Source: an uncultured Gemmiger sp. (GTDB lineage Bacteria > Bacillota > Clostridia > Oscillospirales > Ruminococcaceae). Taken from it: 64,000 nt of DNA. Position numbers and translations under genes: made by a program. Under the pieces are notes generated by a model. It had not been told where the DNA came from. It did no database searches and worked only from the letters and a program-made list of their open reading frames with translations. The stretch's first letter is position 1. Each line of letters begins with the position of its first letter. This document shows, piece after piece, positions 18,115 through 25,287 of the stretch. The stretch lies in contig CALXAH010000005.1 in NCBI GenBank assembly GCA_944386225.1, positions 86,198 to 150,197 on the forward strand, in the 5' to 3' direction.

Positions 18115-18420
18115 ATGACGACAAAGGTCGTGCTGATGCTGGCAGCCCTGGTTGTGCTGCTTGTGTTTCATATGTGGGCCGGTGCGCGCCCCCGGCGGCT
18201 GTGGTACCTGGGCGCCATTGCGCCGGTTATCTGGCTGGGCGTGCTGATCTGGATGGCGGTGACCGGCGTGTTCCGGGAGAATCTGCTCGGCCTGCTGTTC
18301 GGCGGTCTGGCGCCGATGGCGGTGCTGCTGGGCATCTGGGCCTACGGCCGGGAAGCCGCCGACGCCCGGGAGGCCGCGGCGGAGACAGCCGGCGATCCCG
18401 CCCCGGCAGGCGCGGAATAA
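18115..18420 (+). CDS. Orphan three-helix membrane protein
   Basis: The ATG at 18115 follows GAGAGGAG and gives 101 residues. Three membrane segments cover about residues 4-22, 29-53 and 57-78. An Ala/Glu/Asp-rich acidic tail follows. I see no motif. It is a single-gene unit with a near-consensus promoter and its own terminator, so it is probably expressed constitutively. I do not recognise the family. Confidence 0.75.
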   Translation: MTTKVVLMLAALVVLLVFHMWAGARPRRLWYLGAIAPVIWLGVLIWMAVTGVFRENLLGLLFGGLAPMAVLLGIWAYGREAADAREAAAETAGDPAPAGAE

Positions 18421-18426
18421 AAGCAA

Positions 18427-18472
18427 AAAGCCCCGGGGCCGTTTCCGTAAGGGAAGCGGCTCCGGGGCTTTG
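18427..18472. terminator. Bidirectional terminator
   Basis: The arms AAAGCCCCGG-GCCG and CGGC-CCGGGGCTTT pair, with T-runs on both sides. It separates the orphan membrane-protein gene from the convergent methyltransferase gene. Confidence 0.75.
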
Positions 18473-18482
18473 TTGTATCCGA

Positions 18483-19616
18483 TCAGCCCTGTTTGGGCGG
18501 GCGGGGCGGGAAGTACATGTACACCTGGCAGGGAATCATGCCGTTGTACAGCTTGCGGCGGCGGACGGCCTTTTTGCCGAAATGGGCTTCAAAATCCGCG
18601 TCGGCGGTGATCACATAGGCGCCGGACACCGGATGAGCGGCCAGGCGCTTGCCCAGCACACCGGCCAGACGGGCGGCCTCGTCCAGGTCGCCCAGGCGCT
18701 CGCCGTAGGGCGGGTTGGTCAGCACGATGGCCTCGGCGGGCGGGGCAAAATCCGCCACATCCGCCTGGGCAAAGACGCACCGCTCCCCTACTCCGGCCAG
18801 CTTGGCGTTCTGGCGGGCCAGTTCCACGGCGGCGGGGTCGATGTCCCAGCCGCGGCCCTCAAAGGCGGCGTCCCGCCGGATTTCCGACAGGGCCTTTTCC
18901 CGGGCGGCGGCCCAGAGGGCGGGCGGGCAGAAGCTGTACCGCTCGGCGGCGAACCGGCGGCGCAGGCCGGGGGCGATGTTCATGGCCTTCTGGGCGGCCT
19001 CGATCACCATGGTGCCGCTGCCGCAGAAGGGGTCGCAGACCAGGCTGTCCCGGCGGACCCGGCCCAGGTCGGCGATGGCCGCGGCCAGGGTTTCCTTGAT
19101 GGGGGCGCCGGTGGCGTTGCGGCGGTAGCCACGCTTGTGCAGGCCGTCGCCGGTGGTGTCCAGCATGAGTTCCACCTGGTTTTTGCGCAGGGAGAACCGC
19201 AGCTTGTAGAGGGGGCCGTCCTCCGGCAGCAGGTTGACCCGGTGGCCCTTTTTGAGCCGTTCCACCACCGCTTTTTTCACGATGCTCTGGCAGGCAGGCA
19301 CGCTGGACAGGATGCTGGACAGGCTGGAGCCCTTGACCGGGAACTGGGCGTTGGCGGGGATCAGCTCCTCCCAGGGCACGCTGTACACCCCGTCGAACAG
19401 CTCGTCAAAGGTGGTGGCGGTGTAGGTTTTGAGCAGCAGCAGGACCCGTTCGGCGCAGCGCAGGTTCAGGTTGGCCTCGGCAATCAGGGAAGCCGGGCCG
19501 GAAAAGGCGATGCGCCCGTCGGTGACCTGCACGTCCTCCGCGCCCAGGCGGCGCACCTCAAAGGCGGCGGTGGACTCGGTGCCGAAATAACAGGGGGCGA
19601 TCAGTCGGTAGTTCAA
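18483..19616 (-). CDS. THUMP-domain class I SAM-dependent RNA methyltransferase (RlmL-N/YpsC-like)
   Basis: I chose the TTG at 19616, because GGAAGGAG lies in front and the product then begins LNYRLIAPCYFGTE, as family members do. The protein has 377 residues. A THUMP RNA-binding domain (about 45-150) precedes the methyltransferase fold, which carries the SAM motif DPFCGSGTMVIEAA and the catalytic NPPYGERL. The family methylates N2 of guanine in 23S rRNA. The exact target in this organism is not certain. It has its own promoter. Confidence 0.88.
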   Translation of the reverse strand: MNYRLIAPCYFGTESTAAFEVRRLGAEDVQVTDGRIAFSGPASLIAEANLNLRCAERVLLLLKTYTATTFDELFDGVYSVPWEELIPANAQFPVKGSSLSSILSSVPACQSIVKKAVVERLKKGHRVNLLPEDGPLYKLRFSLRKNQVELMLDTTGDGLHKRGYRRNATGAPIKETLAAAIADLGRVRRDSLVCDPFCGSGTMVIEAAQKAMNIAPGLRRRFAAERYSFCPPALWAAAREKALSEIRRDAAFEGRGWDIDPAAVELARQNAKLAGVGERCVFAQADVADFAPPAEAIVLTNPPYGERLGDLDEAARLAGVLGKRLAAHPVSGAYVITADADFEAHFGKKAVRRRKLYNGMIPCQVYMYFPPRPPKQG

Positions 19617-19667
19617 AGAAATGCTCCTTCCGGCCACAGGGCCTTGATAATCAGAAGATACGGGGGT

Positions 19668-19696
19668 ATTGTACCACATCCGCCCGGTTTGGGCAA
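19668..19696 (-). promoter_or_regulatory. Promoter of the RNA methyltransferase gene
   Basis: On the minus strand TTGCCC (19696-19691) and TACAAT (19673-19668) are 17 bp apart. Confidence 0.65.
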
Positions 19697-19710
19697 CCGG
19701 CGGGCGGCAT

Positions 19711-19740
19711 GAAAAGAGGGCGCCTGCAGCAGGCGCCCTC
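19711..19740 (-). terminator. Terminator of hpf
   Basis: A perfect stem GAGGGCGCCTG/CAGGCGCCCTC with a short loop is followed on the minus strand by TTTTC. Confidence 0.8.
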
Positions 19741-19752
19741 CGGGCAGTTGGT

Positions 19753-20274
19753 TCAGCGTTCGGGGATCAGCACACCGTAGCTGCCGTCCGCACGGCGGTA
19801 GACCAGCTGGATCTCGTCGCTGGCGGCGTCCCGGAACAGATAGAAGCTGTGACCCAGCAGGTTCATATCCAGGATGGCGTCCTCCACGGTGCAGGGCTTG
19901 ACCGGGAAGTGCTTCTCGCGGATGACCTGATAGGGCTCTTCGTCGGCGGGCTCCTCCGTCGGCACGGTGTCCACCGCGGCGCGGGTGAGCTTGTCGCCCA
20001 GGCGCTTGCGGTTCTTTACCACACGGCGGCTCAGCAGATCCGCCGCATCTTCCAGTGCATCTTCCATACGGGGGGCCTGTTTCTCGGCCCGCAGGATCAG
20101 GCCTTTGTCACGCACCGTGATCTCCACCGTCTGGCCGCTTTTTTCCACCGTTACGGTGACCTGCGCCTGTGCATCGGCGGAGAAGAACTTGTCCAGCTTG
20201 GCAAGCCGTGCCTGCACCTTATCGGTGAAGCTGGGTTTCAAACTGACTTTGCGTCCGGTACATACGATATTCAT
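19753..20274 (-). CDS. hpf: Long-form ribosome hibernation-promoting factor
   Basis: From the ATG at 20274 (behind AAAGGAGG) the protein has 173 residues. The N-terminal S30AE domain (about 1-100) binds the small-subunit decoding region. A linker of about 20 residues leads to the C-terminal dimerisation domain (about 118-173, with GHSFYLFRDAASDEIQLVYRR). Long-form HPF dimerises 70S ribosomes into inactive 100S particles. A perfect TATAAT lies at 20346-20341 on the minus strand, but no good -35 is present. Stress-dependent transcription is therefore possible. Confidence 0.94.
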   Translation of the reverse strand: MNIVCTGRKVSLKPSFTDKVQARLAKLDKFFSADAQAQVTVTVEKSGQTVEITVRDKGLILRAEKQAPRMEDALEDAADLLSRRVVKNRKRLGDKLTRAAVDTVPTEEPADEEPYQVIREKHFPVKPCTVEDAILDMNLLGHSFYLFRDAASDEIQLVYRRADGSYGVLIPER

Positions 20275-20340
20275 GCCTGTGCCTCCTTTATCGGGCGGCG
20301 CTTGGTCGAACAGACCACGCGGCGCCCGTTCGATGGTTAT

Positions 20341-20346
20341 ATTATA
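20341..20346 (-). promoter_or_regulatory. Probable -10 element of hpf
   Basis: There is a perfect TATAAT on the minus strand 67 bp before the start codon. The region 16-18 bp upstream (CTGGTA) is a poor -35, so the promoter is only partly supported. Confidence 0.4.
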
Positions 20347-20419
20347 GCAAAGGTGCACAAAAAATACCAGCCCCCCTAACCGGAACACTTTTATACAAAA
20401 AAGCCAAAAAAGGGCAGTA

Positions 20420-20455
20420 TAAAGCCCCCGGCAGGCTTTGCCGGGGGCCAAAAAA
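20420..20455 (-). terminator. Terminator of the S1-domain gene
   Basis: The stem GCCCCCGGCA/TGCCGGGGGC (about 20424-20448) is followed on the minus strand by TTTATAC and a later T6 run. It ends the mazG-to-S1 cluster before hpf. Confidence 0.7.
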
Positions 20456-20476
20456 ATATTTTTGTGAAAACGCGTT

Positions 20477-20932
20477 TCAGCGCCGGCGGGACCCGCCGCC
20501 ACGATGGGCTTCGGTAACCCGTTTGAGATCGGCGTTCTTTTCCTCGCTCTGGCTCTTCCAGCGGGCCATCATATCCTCAAAGCTCAGATCGCCCTGGGGC
20601 TGCGGCGCCTTGGGCTGCCAGACCCGGCCGGTATCGGCGCGGCCGCCCCGCTGGGCGGGACGGGGACCACGGGGCCCGCGGGCCGGACGCTCCGGCGGGG
20701 GCAGGGTGCGCTTGATGGAAAGCGCGATCTTGCCGTCCTCCGCAATGTTGATAATCTTGACCTTGACCGTCTGGCCCTCGCTCAATACGGCCGACAGGTC
20801 CTGGATAAACTCATTCGATACCTCGGAGATATGTACCATGCCGGTTTTGCCCTCCGGCAGGGTGACGAACGCCCCGAACTTTTTCACGCCGCTGACGGTG
20901 CCCTCTACAATCGTTCCAACCTCTAACTGCAC
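20477..20932 (-). CDS. S1-domain RNA-binding protein (YabR-like)
   Basis: I chose the GTG at 20932, with AAAGGGGA upstream; it gives VQLEVGTIVEGTVSGVKKFGAF, the standard start of an S1 domain. The domain covers about residues 3-72. A Pro/Arg/Gly-rich linker and a basic tail ending in RRR follow (151 residues in all). It lies directly downstream of divIC, as yabR does in Bacillus. It probably binds RNA or ribosomes; the target is unknown. Confidence 0.85.
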   Translation of the reverse strand: MQLEVGTIVEGTVSGVKKFGAFVTLPEGKTGMVHISEVSNEFIQDLSAVLSEGQTVKVKIINIAEDGKIALSIKRTLPPPERPARGPRGPRPAQRGGRADTGRVWQPKAPQPQGDLSFEDMMARWKSQSEEKNADLKRVTEAHRGGGSRRR

Positions 20933-20991
20933 GCAAGAATCCCCTTTTGTTTGATTTACTGGCAGGGACCGCAACGTCCCCTGCCGCCTGT

Positions 20992-21285
20992 TCAGCTGCC
21001 GCTTACGTCCACAAAGACCCGCTCATCCGGGCGGGCATAGCCCAGCCGGTCGCGGGCGACCCGCTCCACGATTTCTTCCTCGCTGCCGCTGGTGAGCACG
21101 CGCTCCAACTCCTCGTTTTCCGCCTGCTGCTGTTCCAGCTGCTGCTGGACCGAGGCCAGCGCCTGCTGCTTGGAGCTGATGGAGACCTGGTTCACCACAA
21201 TGCCTACGATCAGGTAGGTACCTGCGCAGACCGCCGCCGCCCAGAAAAACATCCGGGACATAAAGTGCTTGTTGCGTTTCACCAC
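20992..21285 (-). CDS. divIC: DivIC/FtsB-type septum protein
   Basis: The 97-residue protein has the bitopic layout of the family. A short basic cytoplasmic N-terminus precedes one membrane segment (about 10-33). An extracellular coiled coil follows (SKQQALASVQQQLEQQQAENEELERVL), ending in EEIVERVARDRLGYARPDERVF. It acts with FtsL and DivIB in the divisome. The start is one of two adjacent GTG codons at 21285 or 21282 behind AAGGGGG. It lies between yabQ and the S1 gene, the classical order. Confidence 0.88.
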   Translation of the reverse strand: MVKRNKHFMSRMFFWAAAVCAGTYLIVGIVVNQVSISSKQQALASVQQQLEQQQAENEELERVLTSGSEEEIVERVARDRLGYARPDERVFVDVSGS

Positions 21286-21331
21286 GGGGCCCCCTTCCCT
21301 GGGACGCTGTTGCAGAGAACAGACGTTTCAG

Positions 21332-21742
21332 TTAATTTGAATTATACAACAACCCGGCATTTTTTTGCAACCGTTTTTTCCGTCTTTTCCGGCTTCGGGA
21401 GCGGATTTTGCGCCATTTGTCCCTGGCAAAACCGCCCAGCCGGGCCCCGGCGGGAAGAACGGCCAGCCGTAGCGTCAGCCGGAAGGGCAGCGCCGCCGCC
21501 CAGCGGGCCAGACGGGCGGCATACAGCACCGTGGGCCCCAGGGTCAGCCAGCCCGCCCAGAGCCCGGCGGCCAGGGCCGGCAGCATGTACCAGCGCAGCG
21601 CCCCCGCCGCGCTGCGGGTGGCGGAAAACCCGCACAGCAGCACCGCCGCCAGCGCAAAGCCCGCCACGTCCAGCACAAACCGGGCGGCCTTTGTGCCGCC
21701 CAATGCCGCCTGCCCGGCCAGCAGCATCCCGGCCAGCAGCAC
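21332..21742 (-). CDS. yabQ: YabQ-like spore cortex biosynthesis membrane protein
   Basis: The visible 136 residues hold about three hydrophobic segments, followed by a basic tail (KWRKIRSRSRKRRKKRLQK). This, together with its position between yabP and divIC, is the pattern of YabQ. Sequence identity is low, so the call rests mostly on context. The GTG at 21742 has no good ribosome binding site. The frame stays open upstream to the yabP stop, where a CTG overlaps it (CTGA, 21793-21790), so the true N-terminus may be longer. YabQ is needed for spore cortex formation in Bacillus. Confidence 0.62.
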   Translation of the reverse strand: MLLAGMLLAGQAALGGTKAARFVLDVAGFALAAVLLCGFSATRSAAGALRWYMLPALAAGLWAGWLTLGPTVLYAARLARWAAALPFRLTLRLAVLPAGARLGGFARDKWRKIRSRSRKRRKKRLQKNAGLLYNSN

Positions 21743-21789
21743 CCCCAGCGCCAGGCAGGCGGACAGATCCGCCGCCAGACCCGCCGCGG

Positions 21790-22089
21790 TCAGCGTACCA
21801 GCCGCCGCAGCCAGCCGCCGGCGGCGGGGCGGGGCTCGGTGTACTGCAGATAGTCGATCCGGCCGAAGATCCGCAATTCGCCACTCTGGGCGCTGAGCTC
21901 GCTGACCCGGATCTCCTGGCCGCCTATGGTAAGAACCCCCTGGCTGGTTTCCAGCACCGCGCCGTTTTCGTCACAGCTGACGATGCGGGTCACGCCGGTG
22001 GCGCTGATGGAACCCCGGTTTTCCACGATCAGGGTATGGGGCTGCCGGGCCTGCGCCGGGGCCGCGGGAGCCGGGCTGCGCTGCTGCAT
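21790..22089 (-). CDS. yabP: YabP-family sporulation protein
   Basis: From the ATG at 22089 the protein has 99 residues. An Ala/Pro/Gln-rich N-terminus (1-18) precedes the YabP/YqfC beta domain: HTLIVENRGSISATGVTRIVS, then TSQGVLTIGGQEIRVSEL and GELRIFGRIDYLQYTE. It acts with YabQ in spore cortex formation. A sequence closely resembling a sigma-E promoter lies directly upstream. The position after rqcP matches the cluster in other spore formers. Confidence 0.88.
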   Translation of the reverse strand: MQQRSPAPAAPAQARQPHTLIVENRGSISATGVTRIVSCDENGAVLETSQGVLTIGGQEIRVSELSAQSGELRIFGRIDYLQYTEPRPAAGGWLRRLVR

Positions 22090-22118
22090 ATACGGGCACC
22101 TGCCTTTCTTGTGATACA

Positions 22119-22148
22119 AGTGTATGCGCCCGCGGACAAAAAAATGCC
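22119..22148 (-). promoter_or_regulatory. Sigma-E-like promoter of yabP-yabQ
   Basis: On the minus strand GGCATTTT (22148-22141) and CATACACT (22126-22119) are 14 bp apart. The -10 is an exact match to the sigma-E consensus CATACAnT, and the -35 misses one position of KMATATT. It lies between rqcP and yabP. In Bacillus yabP is known to be controlled by sigma-E. Confidence 0.6.
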
Positions 22149-22156
22149 GGAGGGGC

Positions 22157-22402
22157 TCAGCCCTCCAGCACCTCGTACATCTCCCGGGCCACGTCCTTGC
22201 CGGCGGGCGCATCCACGCTGAGCACCCGCACCTTGACCGGACGATTGCCGAAGGTGATCTCGATCTCATCCCCCACCTTGACCGCATAGCTGGCCTTGGC
22301 GGGCTTGCCGTTGACCAGGATGCGGCCTGCGTCGGCCACCTCGTTGGCCACGGCGCGCCGCTTGATCAGGCGGCTGACCTTAAGATATTTATCAATACGC
22401 AT
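22157..22402 (-). CDS. rqcP: S4-domain ribosome quality-control protein RqcP
   Basis: The 81-residue protein is a single S4 RNA-binding domain (MRIDKYLKVSRLIKRRAVANEVADAGRILVNG at the N-terminus). RqcP (YabO) binds the 50S subunit and helps RqcH add alanine tails to stalled chains. The place between mazG/hup and yabP supports this over other S4 proteins. The start at 22402 follows CAGGAGG. Confidence 0.92.
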   Translation of the reverse strand: MRIDKYLKVSRLIKRRAVANEVADAGRILVNGKPAKASYAVKVGDEIEITFGNRPVKVRVLSVDAPAGKDVAREMYEVLEG

Positions 22403-22423
22403 ACGCTGCCTCCTGTTTTTACA

Positions 22424-22459
22424 GAAAAGGCCCCGCCGCAGCGGTGCGGCAGGGCCCGG
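22424..22459 (-). terminator. Hairpin with T-run between hup and rqcP
   Basis: The arms GGCCC-GCCGCA and TGCGGC-GGGCC pair with one mismatch and a 4-base loop. On the minus strand TTTTC follows. It may lower transcription from the highly expressed hup into rqcP. Confidence 0.6.
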
Positions 22460-22471
22460 AAAACGGATCGC

Positions 22472-22747
22472 TTACTTGGAAACGGCGTCCTTCAGGGCCT
22501 TGCCGGCCTTGAACACGGGAGCCACGGAAGCGGCGATCTCGATGGGCTCCTTGGTGCGGGGATTGATGCCGGAACGGGCGGCACGCTCATGGGTCTCGAA
22601 GGTGCCGAAGCCCACCAGGGAAACCTTGTCACCGGCCTTCAGGGCCTCGGTGATAGCGTCCAGAGCAGCGTTGACAGCCTTCTCGGCATCCTTCTTGGTG
22701 ATTTCAGCTTCGGCGGCAACCTTAGCGATCAGTTCAACTTTGGTCAT
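22472..22747 (-). CDS. hup: HU-family DNA-binding protein
   Basis: The 91-residue protein is a canonical [29 protein letters not shown] at the N-terminus and the DNA-binding arm motif [20 protein letters not shown]. It forms dimers and bends DNA as nucleoid architecture. I prefer the ATG at 22747; another ATG two codons earlier is possible, and both follow GGAGG. HU between mazG and rqcP is a frequent clostridial arrangement. Confidence 0.95.
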   Translation of the reverse strand: MTKVELIAKVAAEAEITKKDAEKAVNAALDAITEALKAGDKVSLVGFGTFETHERAARSGINPRTKEPIEIAASVAPVFKAGKALKDAVSK

Positions 22748-22785
22748 TATCATTCAACCTCCAAAATTTTATCAGCACAGAGCGA

Positions 22786-23577
22786 TTACTCTGAAGCTTG
22801 CGTTGATTCCTGCCCCCAGCAGGCGGCCAGGGCTTCCGGTGCGGCCCCGGCCAGGGCGGTTCCGGCAGCCAGGGCGGCGTCCTCACAGGCTTCCACCCGG
22901 CGGGTAAAGGCCGTGCCCGCGCGGGTAAGCGCTTCTTCCGGCTCCTGCCCCAGGGCACGGGCCAGCGCCACCGTATCAAACAGCAGCCCGCCCACACCGG
23001 CGGTTTCGCCGGCGGCCAGGGCCCGGCGCATATTGTCCAGCCCGGCCTGCAGCCGGTCCAGCGCGGCGGCGGCGTCCGGCGCGGGAACGCCCCGCCCGGC
23101 AGCCCGCTTCTGCAGCTTGGCCGCCCGCATCAGGGCGGGCAGGGCGGCGGGCACGCTTTCCAGATCATCCCGGGCGCTGTTGCGGCCTTTTTCGGTATTC
23201 TTGCGCTCGTTCCAGTTGGCCAGGGCCTGTTCGCCGCCGGCGGCCTGCGCCTCCCCGAACACATGGGGATGCCGGTAAACCAGCTTCTGGCACAGCTCGT
23301 TGCACACATCGTCAAAGGTGAACCGGTCCTGTTCGGTCTCCATCTGGCAATGCAGCACTACCTGCATGAGCACATCGCCCAGTTCTTCCCGCAGCAGGCC
23401 GGCGTCCTTCAGGTCGATGGCGTCCACCGCCTCGTAGGTCTCCTCCAGGAAGTTGGCCCGGATGCTCTCGTGGGTCTGGGCCCGGTCCCAGGGGCAGCCG
23501 CCGGGCGCGCGCAGCAGGCGCACGATCTCCAGCAGGTCCCGGATATCATACCGGGTTTTGGGCGTAAACTCCACCAT
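22786..23577 (-). CDS. mazG: Nucleoside triphosphate pyrophosphohydrolase MazG
   Basis: I chose the ATG at 23577 behind GGGAGG; the product has 263 residues. The first MazG domain shows CPWDRAQTHESIRANFLEETYEAVDAI and EELGDVLMQVVLHCQME, which carry the Mg-binding acidic residues. The second, more diverged half covers about 150-263. MazG hydrolyses NTPs to NMP and pyrophosphate and may limit aberrant nucleotides or (p)ppGpp effects. It opens the hup-rqcP-yabP-yabQ-divIC-S1 cluster. Confidence 0.92.
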   Translation of the reverse strand: MVEFTPKTRYDIRDLLEIVRLLRAPGGCPWDRAQTHESIRANFLEETYEAVDAIDLKDAGLLREELGDVLMQVVLHCQMETEQDRFTFDDVCNELCQKLVYRHPHVFGEAQAAGGEQALANWNERKNTEKGRNSARDDLESVPAALPALMRAAKLQKRAAGRGVPAPDAAAALDRLQAGLDNMRRALAAGETAGVGGLLFDTVALARALGQEPEEALTRAGTAFTRRVEACEDAALAAGTALAGAAPEALAACWGQESTQASE

Positions 23578-23643
23578 GGCGGGCACCTCCCGGCGGCGAG
23601 GCTTTGCGGCCTGCCGCCTGCAAACGAAAAATCGGCTTTTACC

Positions 23644-23672
23644 ATTTTACAGTACACTTTGCCGGTTTGCAA
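23644..23672 (-). promoter_or_regulatory. Promoter of mazG and following genes
   Basis: On the minus strand TTGCAA (23672-23667) and TAAAAT (23649-23644) are 17 bp apart. Confidence 0.68.
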
Positions 23673-23790
23673 GTATTTTATACGGAAAGTCACAGTATTT
23701 GAACAGTTGTTAAGCATTTCCAGCACACCGACCGCCGCAAAGCCCGCCAAAGCGGCATGAGCAGGCGGTTTTAGGGCCGGCCGCGGACGC

Positions 23791-23820
23791 AAAAAGCCCC
23801 CCGGCGAGCGCCGGGGAGCC
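23791..23820 (-). terminator. Terminator of the zinc-ribbon gene
   Basis: A CCCCGGCG/CGCCGGGG stem with a tiny loop is followed on the minus strand by GGCTTTTT. Confidence 0.8.
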
Positions 23821-23882
23821 TGCCTTATTCAGGACGTTTCGGGCGGATGCGCCGGATCACCAGCGCACCGCCCAGCGCGGGC

Positions 23883-24263
23883 TTAGAGCTGTGCCCCGCA
23901 CCGATGACAAAAGAGGGCATCCTCTTCCACCTCGGCGCCGCACTGGGGACAATGACGCTCCGCCTTTTCGGCGGGGGCAGCGGCGGGGGTGAACTCCGGC
24001 TGGGCCTTGATGCGGTCGATCTCCGCCTCGATGGCGGCGATGGCCTGGACGTACTTGTCCACCAGTTCGCGGTTTTCTTCCCCGCTGCGGATCAGGCTGT
24101 AGACCAGCGCGCCCAGCTGACGCTGCGCACGGGCCAGCTTGTTCTGGGCGTTGAGCAGCTCCACCTGCTTCTTGCCCTTGTCGGCTAGGTCCACGGCGGC
24201 TGCCTTTACGCTCTGGGCCACCTCAACACCGGCGTCCAGAATACGGTTCAGATCCAGATTCAT
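23883..24263 (-). CDS. Zinc-ribbon protein with long helical N-terminus
   Basis: The ATG at 24263 gives 126 residues. Residues 1-85 are helical with coiled-coil character (ADKGKKQVELLNAQNKLARAQRQLGALVYSLIRSGEEN). An Ala/Pro linker leads to a C-terminal zinc ribbon CPQC...CHRC. Such proteins are widespread in Firmicutes and of unknown function. It has its own promoter and terminator. It may act as a scaffold or an RNA/protein-binding adaptor. Confidence 0.82.
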   Translation of the reverse strand: MNLDLNRILDAGVEVAQSVKAAAVDLADKGKKQVELLNAQNKLARAQRQLGALVYSLIRSGEENRELVDKYVQAIAAIEAEIDRIKAQPEFTPAAAPAEKAERHCPQCGAEVEEDALFCHRCGAQL

Positions 24264-24321
24264 GCGAAAGCACCTCTCATTCCCGGGCTGTGTGCCCGTT
24301 GTTTGGTTTGGAATTACCTGT

Positions 24322-24350
24322 ATTATACCGCCCCGGCCCTCAGGACGCAA
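24322..24350 (-). promoter_or_regulatory. Promoter of the zinc-ribbon gene
   Basis: On the minus strand TTGCGT (24350-24345) and TATAAT (24327-24322) are 17 bp apart, directly after the nucleoside kinase gene. Confidence 0.7.
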
Positions 24351-24360
24351 GCGGCAGGTT

Positions 24361-25287
24361 TCAGCCCAGGAATTCCCGCAGCATACTGTCGGCGGGCACC
24401 AGATCCAGGCTCAGCGGGTCGCACAGGGCAAACCGCCCGGCCAGGCTGTTGAGCATCTCGGCCAGGGGGCTGTCGTCTGGCAGGCGGCCCGCCAGCGGCG
24501 CGATCTCCCCGGCCAGCAGGCAGGGCTCGTAGCTGAAGGAGGTATCCAGCAGCAGGTCGGCCTCCACCTTGAAGGGCTTGATGAACCGGTCCTCGCCGGC
24601 GCAGACGCTGCCCCACATGCCCAGGGTCTTTTCCAGGCTGTGGCCCCGGTACTTGTAATCCCGCACCATGCGGCGGGCCAGGCGGATATCCCGGGTGGGC
24701 AGTACTCGCTGGCCCTTGTGGGAGTATTCCTCCCGCAGGCCCGCGTAGATCTTGTAGACCTTGTCCCGGGGCAGGGTTTCGGTCAGGATGGGGTTCAGCG
24801 CGTGGATACCCTCCACCACGCAGACGCCCCCGTTCAGGTTGATATGCTCGGTTTCGGGCTTGCGGTACTCGGTGGTGAAATCAAACACCGGCAGGTCGGC
24901 CTCGCCCCGGGTCAGCAGCTGGCTGAGCACCGTGTGGATGGCGGGGATATCCAGGGCGGTGATGTTTTCGTAATCCTTGCTGCCGTCCGGCAGGCGGGGG
25001 TAGTCGTTCAGATTCAGATAGAAGTTGTCCAGGCTGACCACCTGGGCCGGGCAGCCCCGGCGCTCCAGGGCGGCGGCCAGCTTATGGGCGCTGGTGGTCT
25101 TGCCGGAGGCGGAGGGGCCGGTGAGCATCACCACATGGCAGCCGCTGGCCAGCACCTCGCCCGCCGCGGCGTATACCCGGCTTTCATACTCGATCTCGCA
25201 GTGGGAGACGAAACTTTTGGCGCTTTCGGCGGCGGTGTTGATCAGGCTGGTTTCAACCAGTCGTTTCGGGATCCAGATAGCGGGCAT
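24361..25287 (-). CDS. Uridine kinase-family nucleoside kinase
   Basis: The 308-residue protein has a P-loop GPSASGKTTSAHKLA near residue 57. The uridine-kinase/phosphoribulokinase pattern SLDNFYLNLNDYP follows, with CVVEGIHALNP in the middle. It probably phosphorylates a nucleoside; the N-terminal 45 residues are an addition typical of a clostridial subgroup. The start overlaps the end of hemZ by 35 bp and has an AAAAAAGGAG site inside it. It is the last gene of the long cdaA-to-kinase operon. Confidence 0.85.
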   Translation of the reverse strand: MPAIWIPKRLVETSLINTAAESAKSFVSHCEIEYESRVYAAAGEVLASGCHVVMLTGPSASGKTTSAHKLAAALERRGCPAQVVSLDNFYLNLNDYPRLPDGSKDYENITALDIPAIHTVLSQLLTRGEADLPVFDFTTEYRKPETEHINLNGGVCVVEGIHALNPILTETLPRDKVYKIYAGLREEYSHKGQRVLPTRDIRLARRMVRDYKYRGHSLEKTLGMWGSVCAGEDRFIKPFKVEADLLLDTSFSYEPCLLAGEIAPLAGRLPDDSPLAEMLNSLAGRFALCDPLSLDLVPADSMLREFLG

